Source: Macrostomum hystrix
Lineage: Eukaryota > Platyhelminthes > Macrostomidae
DNA: 64,000 nucleotides
Direction: 5' to 3'
Assembly: GCA_950097015.1 (NCBI GenBank)
Contig: CATNEN010000001.1
Coordinates: forward strand, 6,867,501-6,931,500
Shown: positions 25,401 to 36,206 of the stretch, one piece after another
Numbering within the stretch: position 1 is the stretch's first letter
Layout: each line of letters begins with the position of its first letter
Notes under the pieces: model-generated
What the model was told of the DNA's origin: nothing
Database searches by the model: none
What the model saw: only the letters and a program-made list of their open reading frames with translations
Made by a program: the position numbers and the translations under genes

Positions 25401-26950
25401 TACAATATATGTTGCCAGAGAACTCAATTTTATGATTTTAATGCAGAAAAGCTCACAATTCACCACCCAGTAAATTGACTCCATGGCCTGCTAAGCTGAC
25501 AGGAAATGACAAAATGACAATCAGTTAACCAGGGCTATTTAATTATAAACATTTATTTATTTAGTTTATAACTAAAAATTAAAAAGTAAAAAAAAAATTA
25601 AAAAAAAAATAAAATATAGCTTACAAAATGTTTTATATTATCATTTTAAACATTTCATGAATGCTGATTGTTATGCCTATCATATAAACCAATACCCTAA
25701 ACCTACTTACAATACAGGTAGCTTGACAACAAAGGAAATAAAAGGCCTAGTAACAATTGCCAATATTCACAAGCTGACAATCTTAGCAGCAGAGCTTATA
25801 AACGTATGAGCTAGTTTTTAAAAAGGGCCAAGGTCTTAGGTCTAGACCTTTTTTACTTGTACTGTAGCCTGTAGGCTCTGGCTAATAAATAGGCCTAGGC
25901 CTATGCACTCTAGAAAGTTGAAATAACTACAATAACTGTCATGGACACGGTTTTGCAGACACACACGTTACGACGATGCTACATAAACATAGGCCTACTG
26001 TCGAGGCGTATAGATAGCAAACGATAGTAAAGTACTATTTGCAAGACACCCTGTAGTATCAATTAAATTGCCGGGTGTACTTTAAACGAATTGCAAAAAA
26101 GCTAAAACTTTCAAAATCGAAAGCACAAAAGAAGCTTAAAAATTATAAAATTTAGTAGAAATTACTTGTTGAAAAAAATGCACATACACGGTAATCTGTT
26201 TCGTTATAATATGCCTCTTAGTTTTTAGTTTAATTTAAAAATTGAAAACTTGCTAAGGTACTTGCTAAGGTATGAAAGCTGGCTGGCACTACCGATACTA
26301 AGACTTCAGAGAAGTCATTTAAATAAACATAAATTTATATTGGCAAAACAGGCTGTTTGCCTGAGCCAGCATTCCTTCTACACTTTAAACTCAAGAACAA
26401 CTAGAATAAAATCTAGTGGTTATTGTATATACGTCGTACTCGTAGGTCAGTTCAGATTAGCCGTTTTGTTTTTAGCACACATGATCAATGTTTGTTGTTT
26501 ATTAAACATCAGTTTTGTAAACTGAATACTGTAAAAGGCCTTTTCATTTCCGAGAAAAAAACTTCACTAACTCAAAAATGACTTGTTTTTTTTAATCCAG
26601 TCCGCTTTGATAAGAATTGTATTTTAGTAGCTATAAATAAATAAATTATTGGCACTGTTTAGGCCTAGTAAATTTTAATAGGGGGCCTAGCTTTTACATA
26701 CTTCTCTAATCACTATCTTTTTCTGTATTAGTCGCGTAATGATCTTGCTGATCTTTTAATTGTTTTATCAATTCTGTGTGTATTTCTTTATGCTTAACTG
26801 CATGGTGACTCCAGGTCAAGCATTTTGCGCTGTCTATGTCTATTGATCCAGGCGCTTTTTCTCCCAAAATCTTCTGGCATGTTAGCTGAAAGTTCAAATT
26901 AGAAGTTCAATTGCACAAAACCTGTGATTTTTTGCTACTGGATTTTGATA
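25401..26950. other. Unassigned AT-rich sequence
   Basis: No gene recognised. Short frames at 26250-26525 and 26706-26897 have no identifiable domain. Confidence 0.35.
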
Positions 26951-26994
26951 AATGCATATATTGGCTATCTATTTCGGCAGAGCATATTCCCACA

Positions 26995-27950
26995 GTCCCA
27001 TGCCGATAATTTTAATTTTATCCACATGGATCCATGCCAATAATTTTCTGCTTAGGCCTATCCTCACGACAGCTTTTATGAATAGGTCTACAACTAAGAA
27101 AATTGTCCAGCAAAAGCATTGGGACACTGTTTTAACTCTCAAGAATTAAACGCTTAAGTCTGAAGGACACACAATTATAAAGATTCGCAGAGGAAAGCGT
27201 GGAACTAGTTAACATGCTTTTGTCAAGTTTCTGAAACCTTATTTTCGTACGGTACAAAGTCAGTAGTATCATTTGCGCATGTGCATTATATCATATTTCA
27301 AGCGCGTGTGCAATACAAATGTCAGTGCGATTCTTCATGCGATTGTTAGCAACGTTACATAGGGGCCTATTTTTCGAAATTAACAATTATTTGAAATCTA
27401 ACGTGTGTATTGCTTGCATACATGCGCAACACCCGGCCGACCTGGCCGAACCGGCCGGGTGAAACGAGGGCCAAGCAAGGTAAGTCGCAAAAACCAATTG
27501 ACCAAGCGCAAAAAAATCAAAGGGGGGACCAAGGGACAAAAAAGGAAGGCGTGAAGAAAAGGAAAAAGGGGAGAGAAAAAGAGAGCAAATGAGAGCAAAC
27601 TAAGTCGTAAATAGAGCAATGAAATGAACTAAGTCGCAAATGAGAGCAAAAACTAAGTCGCACGGCCGGCTAAGATTTGGGAGGTTGCGCATGTATGATT
27701 GCTTGTAATTAAAAGAGGCCCTACTACAGGTTCTGGAAAACATGTATAACCAGTTGTATATAGTACATAAAATTGCTAGGCCTACACAGTTCCTGTATAA
27801 TATGTGCTTTAAGTTCTTAAAGTTATCGGCAAAACAAGGTGCCATGTGGACAGGCAGAGAATTATTGGCACAGATCAGTGTGGATAAAATTGAAATTAAC
27901 GGCATGGCATATATAAAGAGTTGTAGACCTATTCATACAAGCTGCCATGT
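26995..27950. mobile_element. Putative foldback element (diverged nested inverted repeats)
   Basis: Sequence at 26998-27095 (CATGCCGATAATTTTAATTT, AGGTCTACAACT) recurs inverted at 27850-27945, and an inner pair CATACATGCGCAAC (27418) / GTTGCGCATGTATG (27684) recurs inverted near the centre, next to palindromic GGCCGG clusters. This nested symmetry suggests an aged foldback or long-TIR element; borders and target duplication are not resolved. Confidence 0.5.
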
Positions 27951-28456
27951 GGATAAGTAGAAATTATCTACTTATTTATCTATTTATCTATTTATTTACT
28001 TAAATTATCTATCTACTAGAAGTAGCATATCACAATTTGTTGTTGTTGCCCTAATGACAGAAACTGGTTATACTTGAATAGTACCTATCATTATTTCATC
28101 TGTGCTACATCTAAAGCAGCAAACAAATTAATTGGATACTAAGTATATAGGAAATTATATAATATAATATAAAGCATCACTAGATGTTTAAACTGCCATT
28201 CTTAGAGACCTGAGTATACAAAGCCAATCAGTGACAGCGTCGCCCTGATGACATACAATGCGAAAGACATACAAAATAATAAATAGTCAACCAGTAAAAT
28301 GCTGGATAAATATTTAAAATGCAACACAAATGCACCTAGAAGATATGCACTTCCAGTTTTCATTTAAAAAATAATACAAAAAGGCAGGCAGCATATGTTG
28401 TAGACTAAAAAAGAAGTTGCATCTGTTGTGGGGCTAATTTCTTATTTCTTACTAAA
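27951..28456. other. Unassigned AT-rich sequence
   Basis: About 500 bp, including a short (TCTATTTA)-like run. Nothing else recognised. Confidence 0.4.
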
Positions 28457-29115
28457 CTCAAAACTCAAATAATACCAATCCTACTGCTGTTACCAAAGTT
28501 GTCCTAGGCTTACACAAAATACTATATTTATATCAATCTTATTAATGTTTTTACTTTATTCGCTTTACACACTTTCTTATTTCAAATTGGTAGCATTTAT
28601 GTATCTAATCTGGTAGCGTTATAATATGGCTGACTTCTATTTTATAGTTTTATTCCTATAAGTACTTTGTATCAATCTTATCCATCTTTATCCATCTTTA
28701 TTAGTCTTTATCTGTCTTTAATTTCTTTAATTTAATCTTCAGTTCAATCTTTAGTCCTTCCTTGGGCTTTACCAATGGATCTAGATTTACAGCTTTTTCT
28801 TCACTCTATTTACTTCTCTTTCGCAATGTCTCTTTCTCAAATAACTTCAATATGAACACTTCAAGATTCAAGCTTCTTTTACTTTTGAACTCCTTCTCAA
28901 CCGAGGTTGTCTGAGTTAGTTTTCTCTTTATTTTGCTCGTGTATTTATAGTATATCCTTGCCTCCTCTCCTCTGCGACTTCAGTATAACTATTATATTTT
29001 TGGTGCAGATAAACAAACTTTGCATTAAAACAAAATTTACATAACATTAAAACAAACATATTAAATTTGCGGGAATAGTTTCTAAGAAAATAAAACAATC
29101 GGAAACCCTATTTCA
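28457..29115 (-). repeat. Long direct repeat, copy 1 (659 bp; LTR-like)
   Basis: This is highly similar over its whole length to a second copy at 30082-30233 plus 32313-32803, which is interrupted by a Helitron. In minus orientation it begins TGAAATAGGG and is preceded by a purine-rich AGTAGGGAGATCAG, as a 3' LTR would be. The other end does not finish in CA, so an LTR identity is only possible. It supplies the empty site that proves the Helitron insertion. Confidence 0.85.
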
Positions 29116-29119
29116 ACTG

Positions 29120-29330
29120 ATCTCCCTACTAGACATTTGAAATGCTAGTCATAAGTGAAATCATAAGTGAAAATATGGCTAAAATATAAAAGCAACACAT
29201 GAATTTACACAAAATAGAACACAAAATATATGGCACTAAATGGCTAAAATATAAAAAGAACACAATAAAACACATGAATTTATACAAAATGGAACACAAA
29301 ATATATGGCACTAAATTACAACACAAAACC
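29120..29330 (+). repeat. Two-copy ~110-bp tandem repeat
   Basis: Two adjacent copies share ATGGCTAAAATATAAAA, ACACATGAATTTA.ACAAAAT and GAACACAAAATATATGGCAC. Confidence 0.75.
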
Positions 29331-29373
29331 CTTCACCAAAATGTAAGTCCATAATTGTCTCTCCTTTTCATAC

Positions 29374-30060
29374 TTAGAATGCGCATGGGGCCGGCAGAGC
29401 TCTGTAGTATGGCCAGCCGATCTGCTTGAAGGCCCACCGGAATTCCATATTCGTTACCTTCCGGTGAAGGACCGCCTCGCCTGATGTTGTGCTGCCGTGC
29501 ACGTTGTGCGCCACCGCTTGCAATACCGCGACTGCCTGCTGCTGCAGCAGACTTTTCAGAGCCGTCATGCTCTTCCATATATGTGTCCTTTGCAGATAGG
29601 ACTGCTCATATATATGGAAGGCTACTCTTTCCATATATTCCGTTAAGTCGTGTACCATTTTCTCCTTCCCCTCTTCTTCTGGTGTAGGCTGAGTCGCTTG
29701 CATAGGCTGAAGTACCGTTGGCGTAGATCGTGGCGGCTGCAACACGGATCGTGGCGGCTGCGGCACAGCTTGTGGCGGCTGAGGCACAGCTTGTGGCGGC
29801 TGAGGCACAGCTTGTGGCGACTGAGGCACAGCTTGTGGCGACTGAGGCACAGCTTGTGGCGGCTGAGGCACAGCTTGTGGCGGCTGAGGCACAGCTTGTG
29901 GCGGCTGAGGCACAGCTTGTGGCGGCTGAGGCACAGCTTGTGGCGGCTGAGGCACAGCTTGTGGCGGCTGAGGCACAGCTTGTGGCGACTGAGGCACAGC
30001 TTGTGGCGGCTGAGGCACAGCTTGTGGCGGCTGAGGCACAGCTTGTGGCGACTGAGGCAC
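29374..30060 (-). CDS. Possible protein between the long direct repeats: Pro/Gln repeats plus unique C-terminus
   Basis: The 5' two thirds is a 21-bp minisatellite giving a seven-residue repeat (PQPPQAV), and by itself would not be evidence of coding. The remaining ~115 codons (29374-29720) are non-repetitive and amphipathic, with EYMERVAFHIYEQSYLQRTH and KSLLQQQAVAVLQAV. Lying between two LTR-like repeats in the same orientation, it could be a gag-like remnant of a non-autonomous retroelement. I do not recognise the family, and the true start is not defined. Confidence 0.35.
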   Translation of the reverse strand: MPQSPQAVPQPPQAVPQPPQAVPQSPQAVPQPPQAVPQPPQAVPQPPQAVPQPPQAVPQPPQAVPQPPQAVPQSPQAVPQSPQAVPQPPQAVPQPPQAVPQPPRSVLQPPRSTPTVLQPMQATQPTPEEEGKEKMVHDLTEYMERVAFHIYEQSYLQRTHIWKSMTALKSLLQQQAVAVLQAVAHNVHGSTTSGEAVLHRKVTNMEFRWAFKQIGWPYYRALPAPCAF

Positions 30061-30080
30061 GGCTCGTGGCGGCTGAGGCC
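29740..30080 (+). repeat. 21-bp minisatellite
   Basis: About 16 copies of GGCTGAGGCACAGCTTGTGG plus C, with GACTGAG variants. All six frames stay open or nearly so. Confidence 0.95.
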
Positions 30081-30471
30081 ACTCAAAATTCCAATAATAC
30101 CAATCCTACTGCTGTTACCAAAGTTGTCCTAGACTTACACAAAATACTATATTTATATCAATCTTATGAATGTCTTTACTTTATTCTTTTTACGCACTTT
30201 CTTATTTCAAATTGGTAGCGTTTATGTATCTAACTAGCTTTTTTTGCCCGTTGTTTTTGGGGCAGAAATTTAAAGCAAAGCAGTAAGCAATTCACGTCTC
30301 TGTATTAACTTTATAGTGAAGGTCACCATTTATTTATTTACTGCATTAATGAAAAGTGAAGAGTTTGTTTAAGGGCGTTTTAAGTAAAAAATAAGTGAAA
30401 AGTTTGTCCAAACAGCCCCCCTCTTGATTACTTCTTTAGAAACATGTCTCTTAGCCACTCCTCTATACAGT

Positions 30472-30746
30472 CAGGTGGCAGATCCAGGAATTTTGTTTTG
30501 GGGCGGTCTGTCAGGGGAGCGCCATGAGAATCACAGAGGGGGTGCCAGCGGCCGAAAAAGGGCGCCAGGAGCCAAGAAAGGGCGCCAGCGGCTGAAAAAC
30601 GGGAGCCAGCGGCTGAAAAAGGGGCGCCAGCGGCCGAAAAGGGGCGCCAGTGCTGCGACTGGCGCCCCTGGTGGGGGCATCTTATTCCCATGATTAAAAT
30701 TTAGGGGGCGACTGCCCCCCCGCCCCCCCCCCTAAATCTGCCTCTG
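30472..30746. mobile_element. hAT-type MITE nested in the Helitron
   Basis: 275 bp flanked by the 8-bp duplication TATACAGT (30464-30471 and 30747-30754). Ends are CAGGTGGCAGATCCAGG and the complement of CAGAGGCAGATTTAGG. The interior is a short minisatellite of GGGCGCCAGCGGCTGAAAAA. There is no coding capacity. Confidence 0.85.
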
Positions 30747-30898
30747 TATACAGTATGCATGTACACGCGTATACATAAGGAAAATAGCCATGGCATAACA
30801 ATAACAATGTCAAAGAAACAAAATTAAACTGTTTCAGAGTTCAGAGTTAGACAGGTCAAGGTCAATTCGTGACTACTTTTCTATTAATTGCTTGCGAG

Positions 30899-31598
30899 TC
30901 ACCTCAAGGCCTGGGGATACACCACATTCTTCGTTCTTCCCCTTGGTGCGAAAATGAATAGGCCAGCTGGAGTTCCAACACGGGAGCAGGCGACATAAAG
31001 CTGCCCATGCGAGAAGCAAGGAGTCTCCAGGTTGATGCCAGCCACCTTCAGCGACTGTCCCTGAGCCTTGTTAATAGTCATCGCAAAGCAGGTGAACTCT
31101 CACAGGGAACTGCAGTCGCTTGAACTGAAATGGCAGGTCCGTGGGGATAATTGGAATCCGGGGAACGAACACAGACTCTCCTCTGCCAGATCCAGTCATT
31201 ATCGTGGCCTCAATCACGTGTGGGAAGAGCCGCCTGACTATCAGTCTGGTGCCGTTACACAGCCTTGGCGCATTCAGGTTGCGGAGGAGCATAATTGGTG
31301 CCCCAACTTTCAGCTGCAAGTTGTGCCATGGAGTTCCAGGAGGATCTAGAGAGTTCAGAAACTCAACAGGATACTCCACAGCGGTGTCATCAGTCAACGT
31401 TGTATCAATTGACTTGTAGGTGAAAACTGCACCTGGCAACTCCTGAAGCAGTTGGTAGTTAATTTCGTTGGCGGCATCATTTCTAGGACACAGAATTGCC
31501 CTCTCTGACAGCCAGTCAAAGTCAGCATATCGAACCATCAGGTTCGGGTAAACTTTTGCCTTGAGCTTTTTTGACGATTTTTGAGCAGTTTTTTGCAC
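30899..31598 (-). pseudogene. Helitron helicase (PIF1-like) C-terminal fragment, frameshifted
   Basis: Residues of the C-terminal half of a PIF1-family helicase are clear: a CPRNDAANEIN block, LQLKVGAPIMLLRNLN, LCNGTRLIV, then AMTINKAQGQSLK and FSHGQLYVACSRV. The frame shifts once, near 31080, between the last two groups. The Rep domain and the N-terminal helicase motifs (Walker A/B) are absent. The mobilising protein would normally nick and unwind DNA for rolling-circle transposition; this copy cannot. Confidence 0.88.
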
Positions 31599-32803
31599 TT
31601 TTGAGCAGGAAGGAAATGATTTTTCGGGAATTTGAGTAGCCTATTGCACTCAGCGTAGGTGGTTTTAGGTATGTGCAAAGTTTGGTGCGATTTGGTTGAG
31701 CGGTTTCGGCGTCTATAAAGACAAAAGACAGACACTGGGACGCCACCACACTCACCGCACTCAGTCTCAGTGCTGCTTGGGGGCCAGTAGACAGTCTAGG
31801 TGTTTGGGCTGTGTACATTCACGGCTTGAAATACAATGTACAGTCTGGGGCTTCGGCGCCCGGGGAAGGGAGGGGGTGGCTGTAATAAAATTTGGCCCGC
31901 AGAGTGGCGGAGGGGAGTTAAGGTTGGCTGTCCTCGGAAAACAAAAAGTGACTCACTTTGAGATGATGCAGCTTTGCCCTGGATTGAGTAGAGATGTTCA
32001 AAATTGACAGCATTGTTAGAAAACATGTAAAGTGTAAGTGGATCAAATTTGGAGAAAATCTGACAAAGTGGGGCAACGATATGTCGAATAGAGTGATTTT
32101 TTGACGATTTTTGAGCAGTTTTTTGCACTTTTGAGCAGGAAGGAAATGATTTTTCGGGAATTTGAGTAGCCTATTGCACTCAGCGTAGGTGGTTTTAGGT
32201 ATGTGCAAAGTTTGGTGCGATTTGGTTGAGCGGTTTCGGCGTCTATAAAGACAAAAGGTTGCACACAGACAGACAGACAGACAGACAGAGTTTTCACTTT
32301 TATATATATAGATCTGGTAGCGTTATAATATGGCCGACTTCTATTTTACTGTTTTATTCCTATACGTACTTTGTATTAATCTTTATCCGTCTTTATTAGT
32401 CTTTATCCGTCTTTAATTTAATCTTCAGTCCGTCCTTGGGCTTTACCAATGGATCTAGATTTACAGCTTTTTCTTCACTCTATTTACTTCTCTTTCGCAA
32501 TGTCTCTTTCTCAAATAAATTCAATATGAACACTTCAAGATTCAAGCTTCTTCTACTTTTGAACTCCTTCTCAACCGAGGTTGTCCGAGTTAGTTTTCTC
32601 TTTATTTTGCTTTATTTTACTATAAATCATTTATAGTATTTCCTCGCCTCCTCTCATTCCGCGACTTCAGTATAACTATTATATTTTTTGGTGCAGATAA
32701 ACAAACGGTGCATTAAAACAAAATTTACATAACATTAAAACAAACATATTAAATTCGCGGGAACAATTTCTAAGAAAATAAAACAATCGGAAACCCTATT
32801 TCA

Positions 32804-33679
32804 CGTCATTTTTGTGGCACGTGTATATTACACGTTATTATTTTAACAAAGGAATCTGTAACTTACATTTATTAAGATGCATAAAGAATTATCACTTCCA
32901 TGTCTTATATTGTAACTTATTTTACAAAAAAATGCAATTGACATAACGTAAAAAATAGACACTCGTGATAATTACCCTAATGCTTCAACTCTTAAACCTT
33001 CTGCTTGTAAAATACATGGTTGGGCTTCCAATAGCATTGAGTATGGCCAAGAAGTTTCTTCCATGGACTGGGCTGTGACTGTGGCAACTGCTACAGCTGT
33101 TATGGCTACAACAGCTCCTTTGGCTGCAGTGGTGGTCGTATCAGATGGCGACAGATATGTGCCATTTGATGGCAGTGGCAAAGATGACTGTGGTGCTGAT
33201 TTGGCCTCGTGCAAGTATAATTAATTATTATTAGTCTGTTACAAAACTGTCTTTGAGAATTTTCTGTTACAAAATTGGCCATTACTGAATTGTCTTTTAC
33301 CAAACTGTCCTGTCTTGTCCAAAAATGTTAAGTCATGAAATATGTTTTTTTTATTTTTCGAAAAAATCGAGAACACTAGTCACAGTCATACAAAGTTTCA
33401 TTTTAATAAAAGCACAGCTTTCTTTGCATATAAAACCCTGGTAGCTAGGCCTACTGCCTATCACAAACAACTCTAGTTATGCACCCGATTATAGCTATGT
33501 AAACTCGGACTACTCGCAGTAGCTTTATTTAGCCACTGAAAACAAATGTTATTGCAATGATATGTGTTACACTGTTTTTTCAGCAACTACTTATTTCTAG
33601 GCCATTTTATTGTCCGACTTGTACTATCAGTCACATCAGGCAATACTAGATCTGCATTCTGCAATATCAAAAGAAAGAA
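32804..33679. other. Upstream region of VKOR with an ambiguous open segment
   Basis: Around 32965-33225 both strands are open: minus 32972-33214, and a plus-strand frame ending at a TAA near 33225 that lacks an early ATG. The sequence is unusually GC-balanced for this region and may be a gene fragment, but neither product is recognised. The VKOR promoter should lie in the last few hundred bases. Confidence 0.35.
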
Positions 33680-35048
33680 ATGGCTAAAGCAGCAATTCTA
33701 TTGTCAGTCTTTCTGGATATCAGCCGACTGGCATTGGCTATCTACAGTATCTACGTTACACAAATGATTAGTTCTGGTCCTAGCTATAAAGCCCAGTGTG
33801 ACATATCTGACTATGTTAGCTGCTCCAAGACTTTTACATCAAAGTAAGTATTGTCATTACCATTTTTAATTAGTATTACTACCAACCTGTCATCATAGCT
33901 AATACATCTAACTTTTCACCTGTAAAATATTGTAGGTATGGCAAAGGCTTTGGTTTGATTGGCGACTTTCTTGGCGAAAATCACCCTCTTAACCAGCCCA
34001 ATGGTATCTATGGCTCTGTTTTCTACTTTATTCATCTACTGATTGGTGAGTTTTCTAGCTGTTCTGTTAAGTTCTTTCCTAATTTGATTTAGTTAAGAGC
34101 TTTTCTCCCTAGTCATTCAGTGTCAGTAATCACAAAGTGTCCGTAATCATTAATTGTCAATAATGATTCAGTGTCAGTAATCATCCCTAATCATGCAGTG
34201 TCAGTAATCATCCCTAATCATTTCTGGCAGTGTCAGTAACCATCCCTAATCATTTCTAGCAGTGTCAGTAACCATCCCCAATCATTTCTGGCAGTGTCAG
34301 TAATCATCCCTAATCATTTCTGGCAGTGTCAGTAATCATCCCTAATCATTTCTGGCAGTGTCAGTAATCATTCCCAATCATTTCTGGCAGTGTCAGTAAC
34401 CACTCCCAATCATTTCTGGCAGTGTCAGTAACCACTCCCAATCATTTCTGGCAGTGTCAGTAACCATTCCCAATAATTTCTGGCAGTGTCAGTAACCATC
34501 CCCAATCATTTCCGGCAGTGTCAGTAACCATCCCCAATCATTTCTGGCAGTGTCAGTAACCATTCCCAATCATTTCTGGCAGTGTCAGTAACCATTCCCA
34601 ATCATTTCTGGCAGTGTCAGTAACCATCCCCAATCATTTCCGGCAGTGTCAGTAACCATTCCCAATCATTTCTTGCAGTGTCAGTAACCATCCCCAATCA
34701 TTTCTGGCAGTGTCAGTAACCATCCCCAATCATTTCTGGCAGTGTCAGTAACCATCCCCAATCATTTCTGGCAGTGTCAGTAACCATCCCCAATCATTCC
34801 TGGCAGTGCTGTTCTCTCGCGGCAAGCTCGGCCTTCAGATTAGACTAGTGAACTCTGCCGCCTTAACAGTCGGCTGTGGCTGGCTAGCCTACACTCTACT
34901 GTTCGTCATCAAGCACATGTGCATTGTGTGCATTCCAATGTATTGCCTGAATGTGATTTCTCTAATCACGGACGCGTGGCAGTTGAGGTCGCGTTCAGCC
35001 GCTGTTGCCTCCGCCGCTAAAGCCGACGCTTTGAAGAAGAGAAAATAG
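33680..35048 (+). CDS. Vitamin K epoxide reductase (VKORC1/VKORC1L1 family)
   Basis: Integral ER-membrane enzyme that reduces vitamin K epoxide and quinone for gamma-carboxylation or redox protection. Exons 33680-33843, 33936-34045 and 34807-35048 sum to 516 nt, giving 171 residues, close to the 163-176 of the human paralogues. The luminal cysteine pair C40 and C48 has the family spacing (C-x7-C), and the active-site C130-I-V-C133 is intact. GKGFGL and LNQPNGIYG match conserved loop segments. Four hydrophobic stretches fit the four-helix fold. The C-terminus KKRK fits a KKxx ER-retrieval signal. I chose the first ATG after an in-frame stop-rich AT region. Intron 2 is almost wholly a 32-bp minisatellite. 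A likely polyadenylation signal is near 35492. Confidence 0.95.
34090..34806 (+). repeat. 32-bp minisatellite filling VKOR intron 2
   Basis: About 20 copies of a unit containing CAATCATTTCTGGCAG|TGTCAGTAACCATCCC-type sequence. Each unit ends in a pyrimidine stretch plus GCAG, like a 3' splice site in gene sense. The true acceptor at 34806 is the last unit (CAATCATTCCTGGCAG|TG). Confidence 0.95.
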
Positions 35049-36206
35049 ATTCTTCTATCTGTTTACAGTCCGAGTGTCTGGGTTACTTATTTATATTTTG
35101 GCTTGTCTTCATATTTTTTCACTTCAACATGTAGTTTAGTAAGGTGGGGGTCTTTGTTTCATTTTAGAAATTGTGTTGTTTTCGACTTTTTGTGTCTTTA
35201 GCTGCTATATTGTTTTATGTCGCATTGTTTTGCCGCCTTGTGCTTATAAAACTAGCTAAAAATCACCCGTCAATTGTTGTTTGTATTTATTTTCATTTCC
35301 TGCACCGCACCAGATGCAAAAGTAACACAATTATGTTTTTTTAATTGCACTTCATTGTACTTTTGTGGCATGGTCTGTTCGCACTTATTTTTTGCTTAGT
35401 GATTTGAAAATTAATTTCAATTTTAAGAGTTTATGTAGTTTTCATATTCCCGGTACAATATCATTGTTCTTTGTTGTTTGAAAATTTTGAAATAAAAAAA
35501 CTAACTTTTTCAGGAAATTTTTCTCCTAAAACGAATATTAGTTTTTCGCTTACTTTCATCCGGTTGTTTTAAAAGTAACTAAATCAGAGAATTATCCAGA
35601 TATTCAGTTTTTTTCATTTAGAAATTCAGTAGAACTACCAAGAAGGATCCCCCTGACAATTTTTTGTGCTGCACCCGAACGGAACAACACTAGCACACGA
35701 AACTCAAGAACGCGGGCCTACTTTTTCTTGCGCATTTTCTGTCAATTCGCCAGCTCTTCAGACCGTCAAGATATTCAATATTTCTGGCCGAACGTCAGAT
35801 TTTTCCCATAAGCGCTAGTGTGTTTCATACACCCCTGTACACGAATTATTAGCACTGCGCCTCAGTGCGGCCTTGCCAGGTCTTAAAAACTTATCAGCAT
35901 GTCACCCGAATATGCCTGCATCATCTCTGTCTTCGATGGTCACCTACCTTTTATCTAGATGGATTTGCTGGACCTTCAAGGGCTATAACAGGTGAAACTA
36001 GGCCACTACGGGCACCTGACGCGAATTTCTCCAATTTCACTGATCAAGACTAAATATATTAGGCGCAGCCGCGACCACAGTACACCAACGCCTAGTCTGT
36101 CAACCAATCAGTCACCACCAAACACTGTTAGCATTCAGTCGCTGCCAAAAAATTCCGCCCTGGATATTAAAACAAGCGGCAAAATCACTTGGTAGTCCAA
36201 CTTTTA
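35049..36206. other. VKOR 3' region and unassigned sequence
   Basis: The first ~450 bp is T-rich and ends in AATAAA near 35492, fitting the VKOR 3' UTR. Beyond that I see no gene; the frames at 35865-36195 have no recognised domain. Confidence 0.5.

Larger units (their letters stand above)
30234..32312 (-). mobile_element. Helitron (2079 bp, non-autonomous), minus orientation
   Basis: Read on the minus strand the element begins TCTATATATATAAAAGTG and ends CTAG, fitting the 5'-TC and CTRR-3' rules of Helitrons. It is inserted precisely between A and T, with no target duplication, relative to the empty paralogous site at 28610. A hairpin (TGCCC, 10-nt loop, GGGCA) lies seven bases before the terminal CTAG. 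It carries a fragment of the Helitron helicase on the same strand. A 160-bp segment is present twice internally (31568-31728 and 32097-32258). No Rep (HUH) domain is present, so it must have moved in trans. Confidence 0.93.
30082..32803 (-). repeat. Long direct repeat, copy 2, split by a Helitron
   Basis: Segments 30082-30233 and 32313-32803 together match copy 1 (28457-29115) colinearly. The break falls between A30233 and T32313; copy 1 reads GTATCTAA|TCTGGTAG at the same point. Confidence 0.85.

Noticed and set aside
29643-30218. Repeat proteins such as LSRHKLC or AAEAQLV repeats
   Set aside because: Other frames of the 21-bp minisatellite. Only the frame with a unique C-terminus (29374-30060) was kept, at low confidence.
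31522-32297. Several overlapping minus frames with the repeated LKPPTLSAIGYSNSRKI segment
   Set aside because: The segment is a 160-bp non-coding duplication inside the Helitron, so the same peptide appears twice without function.
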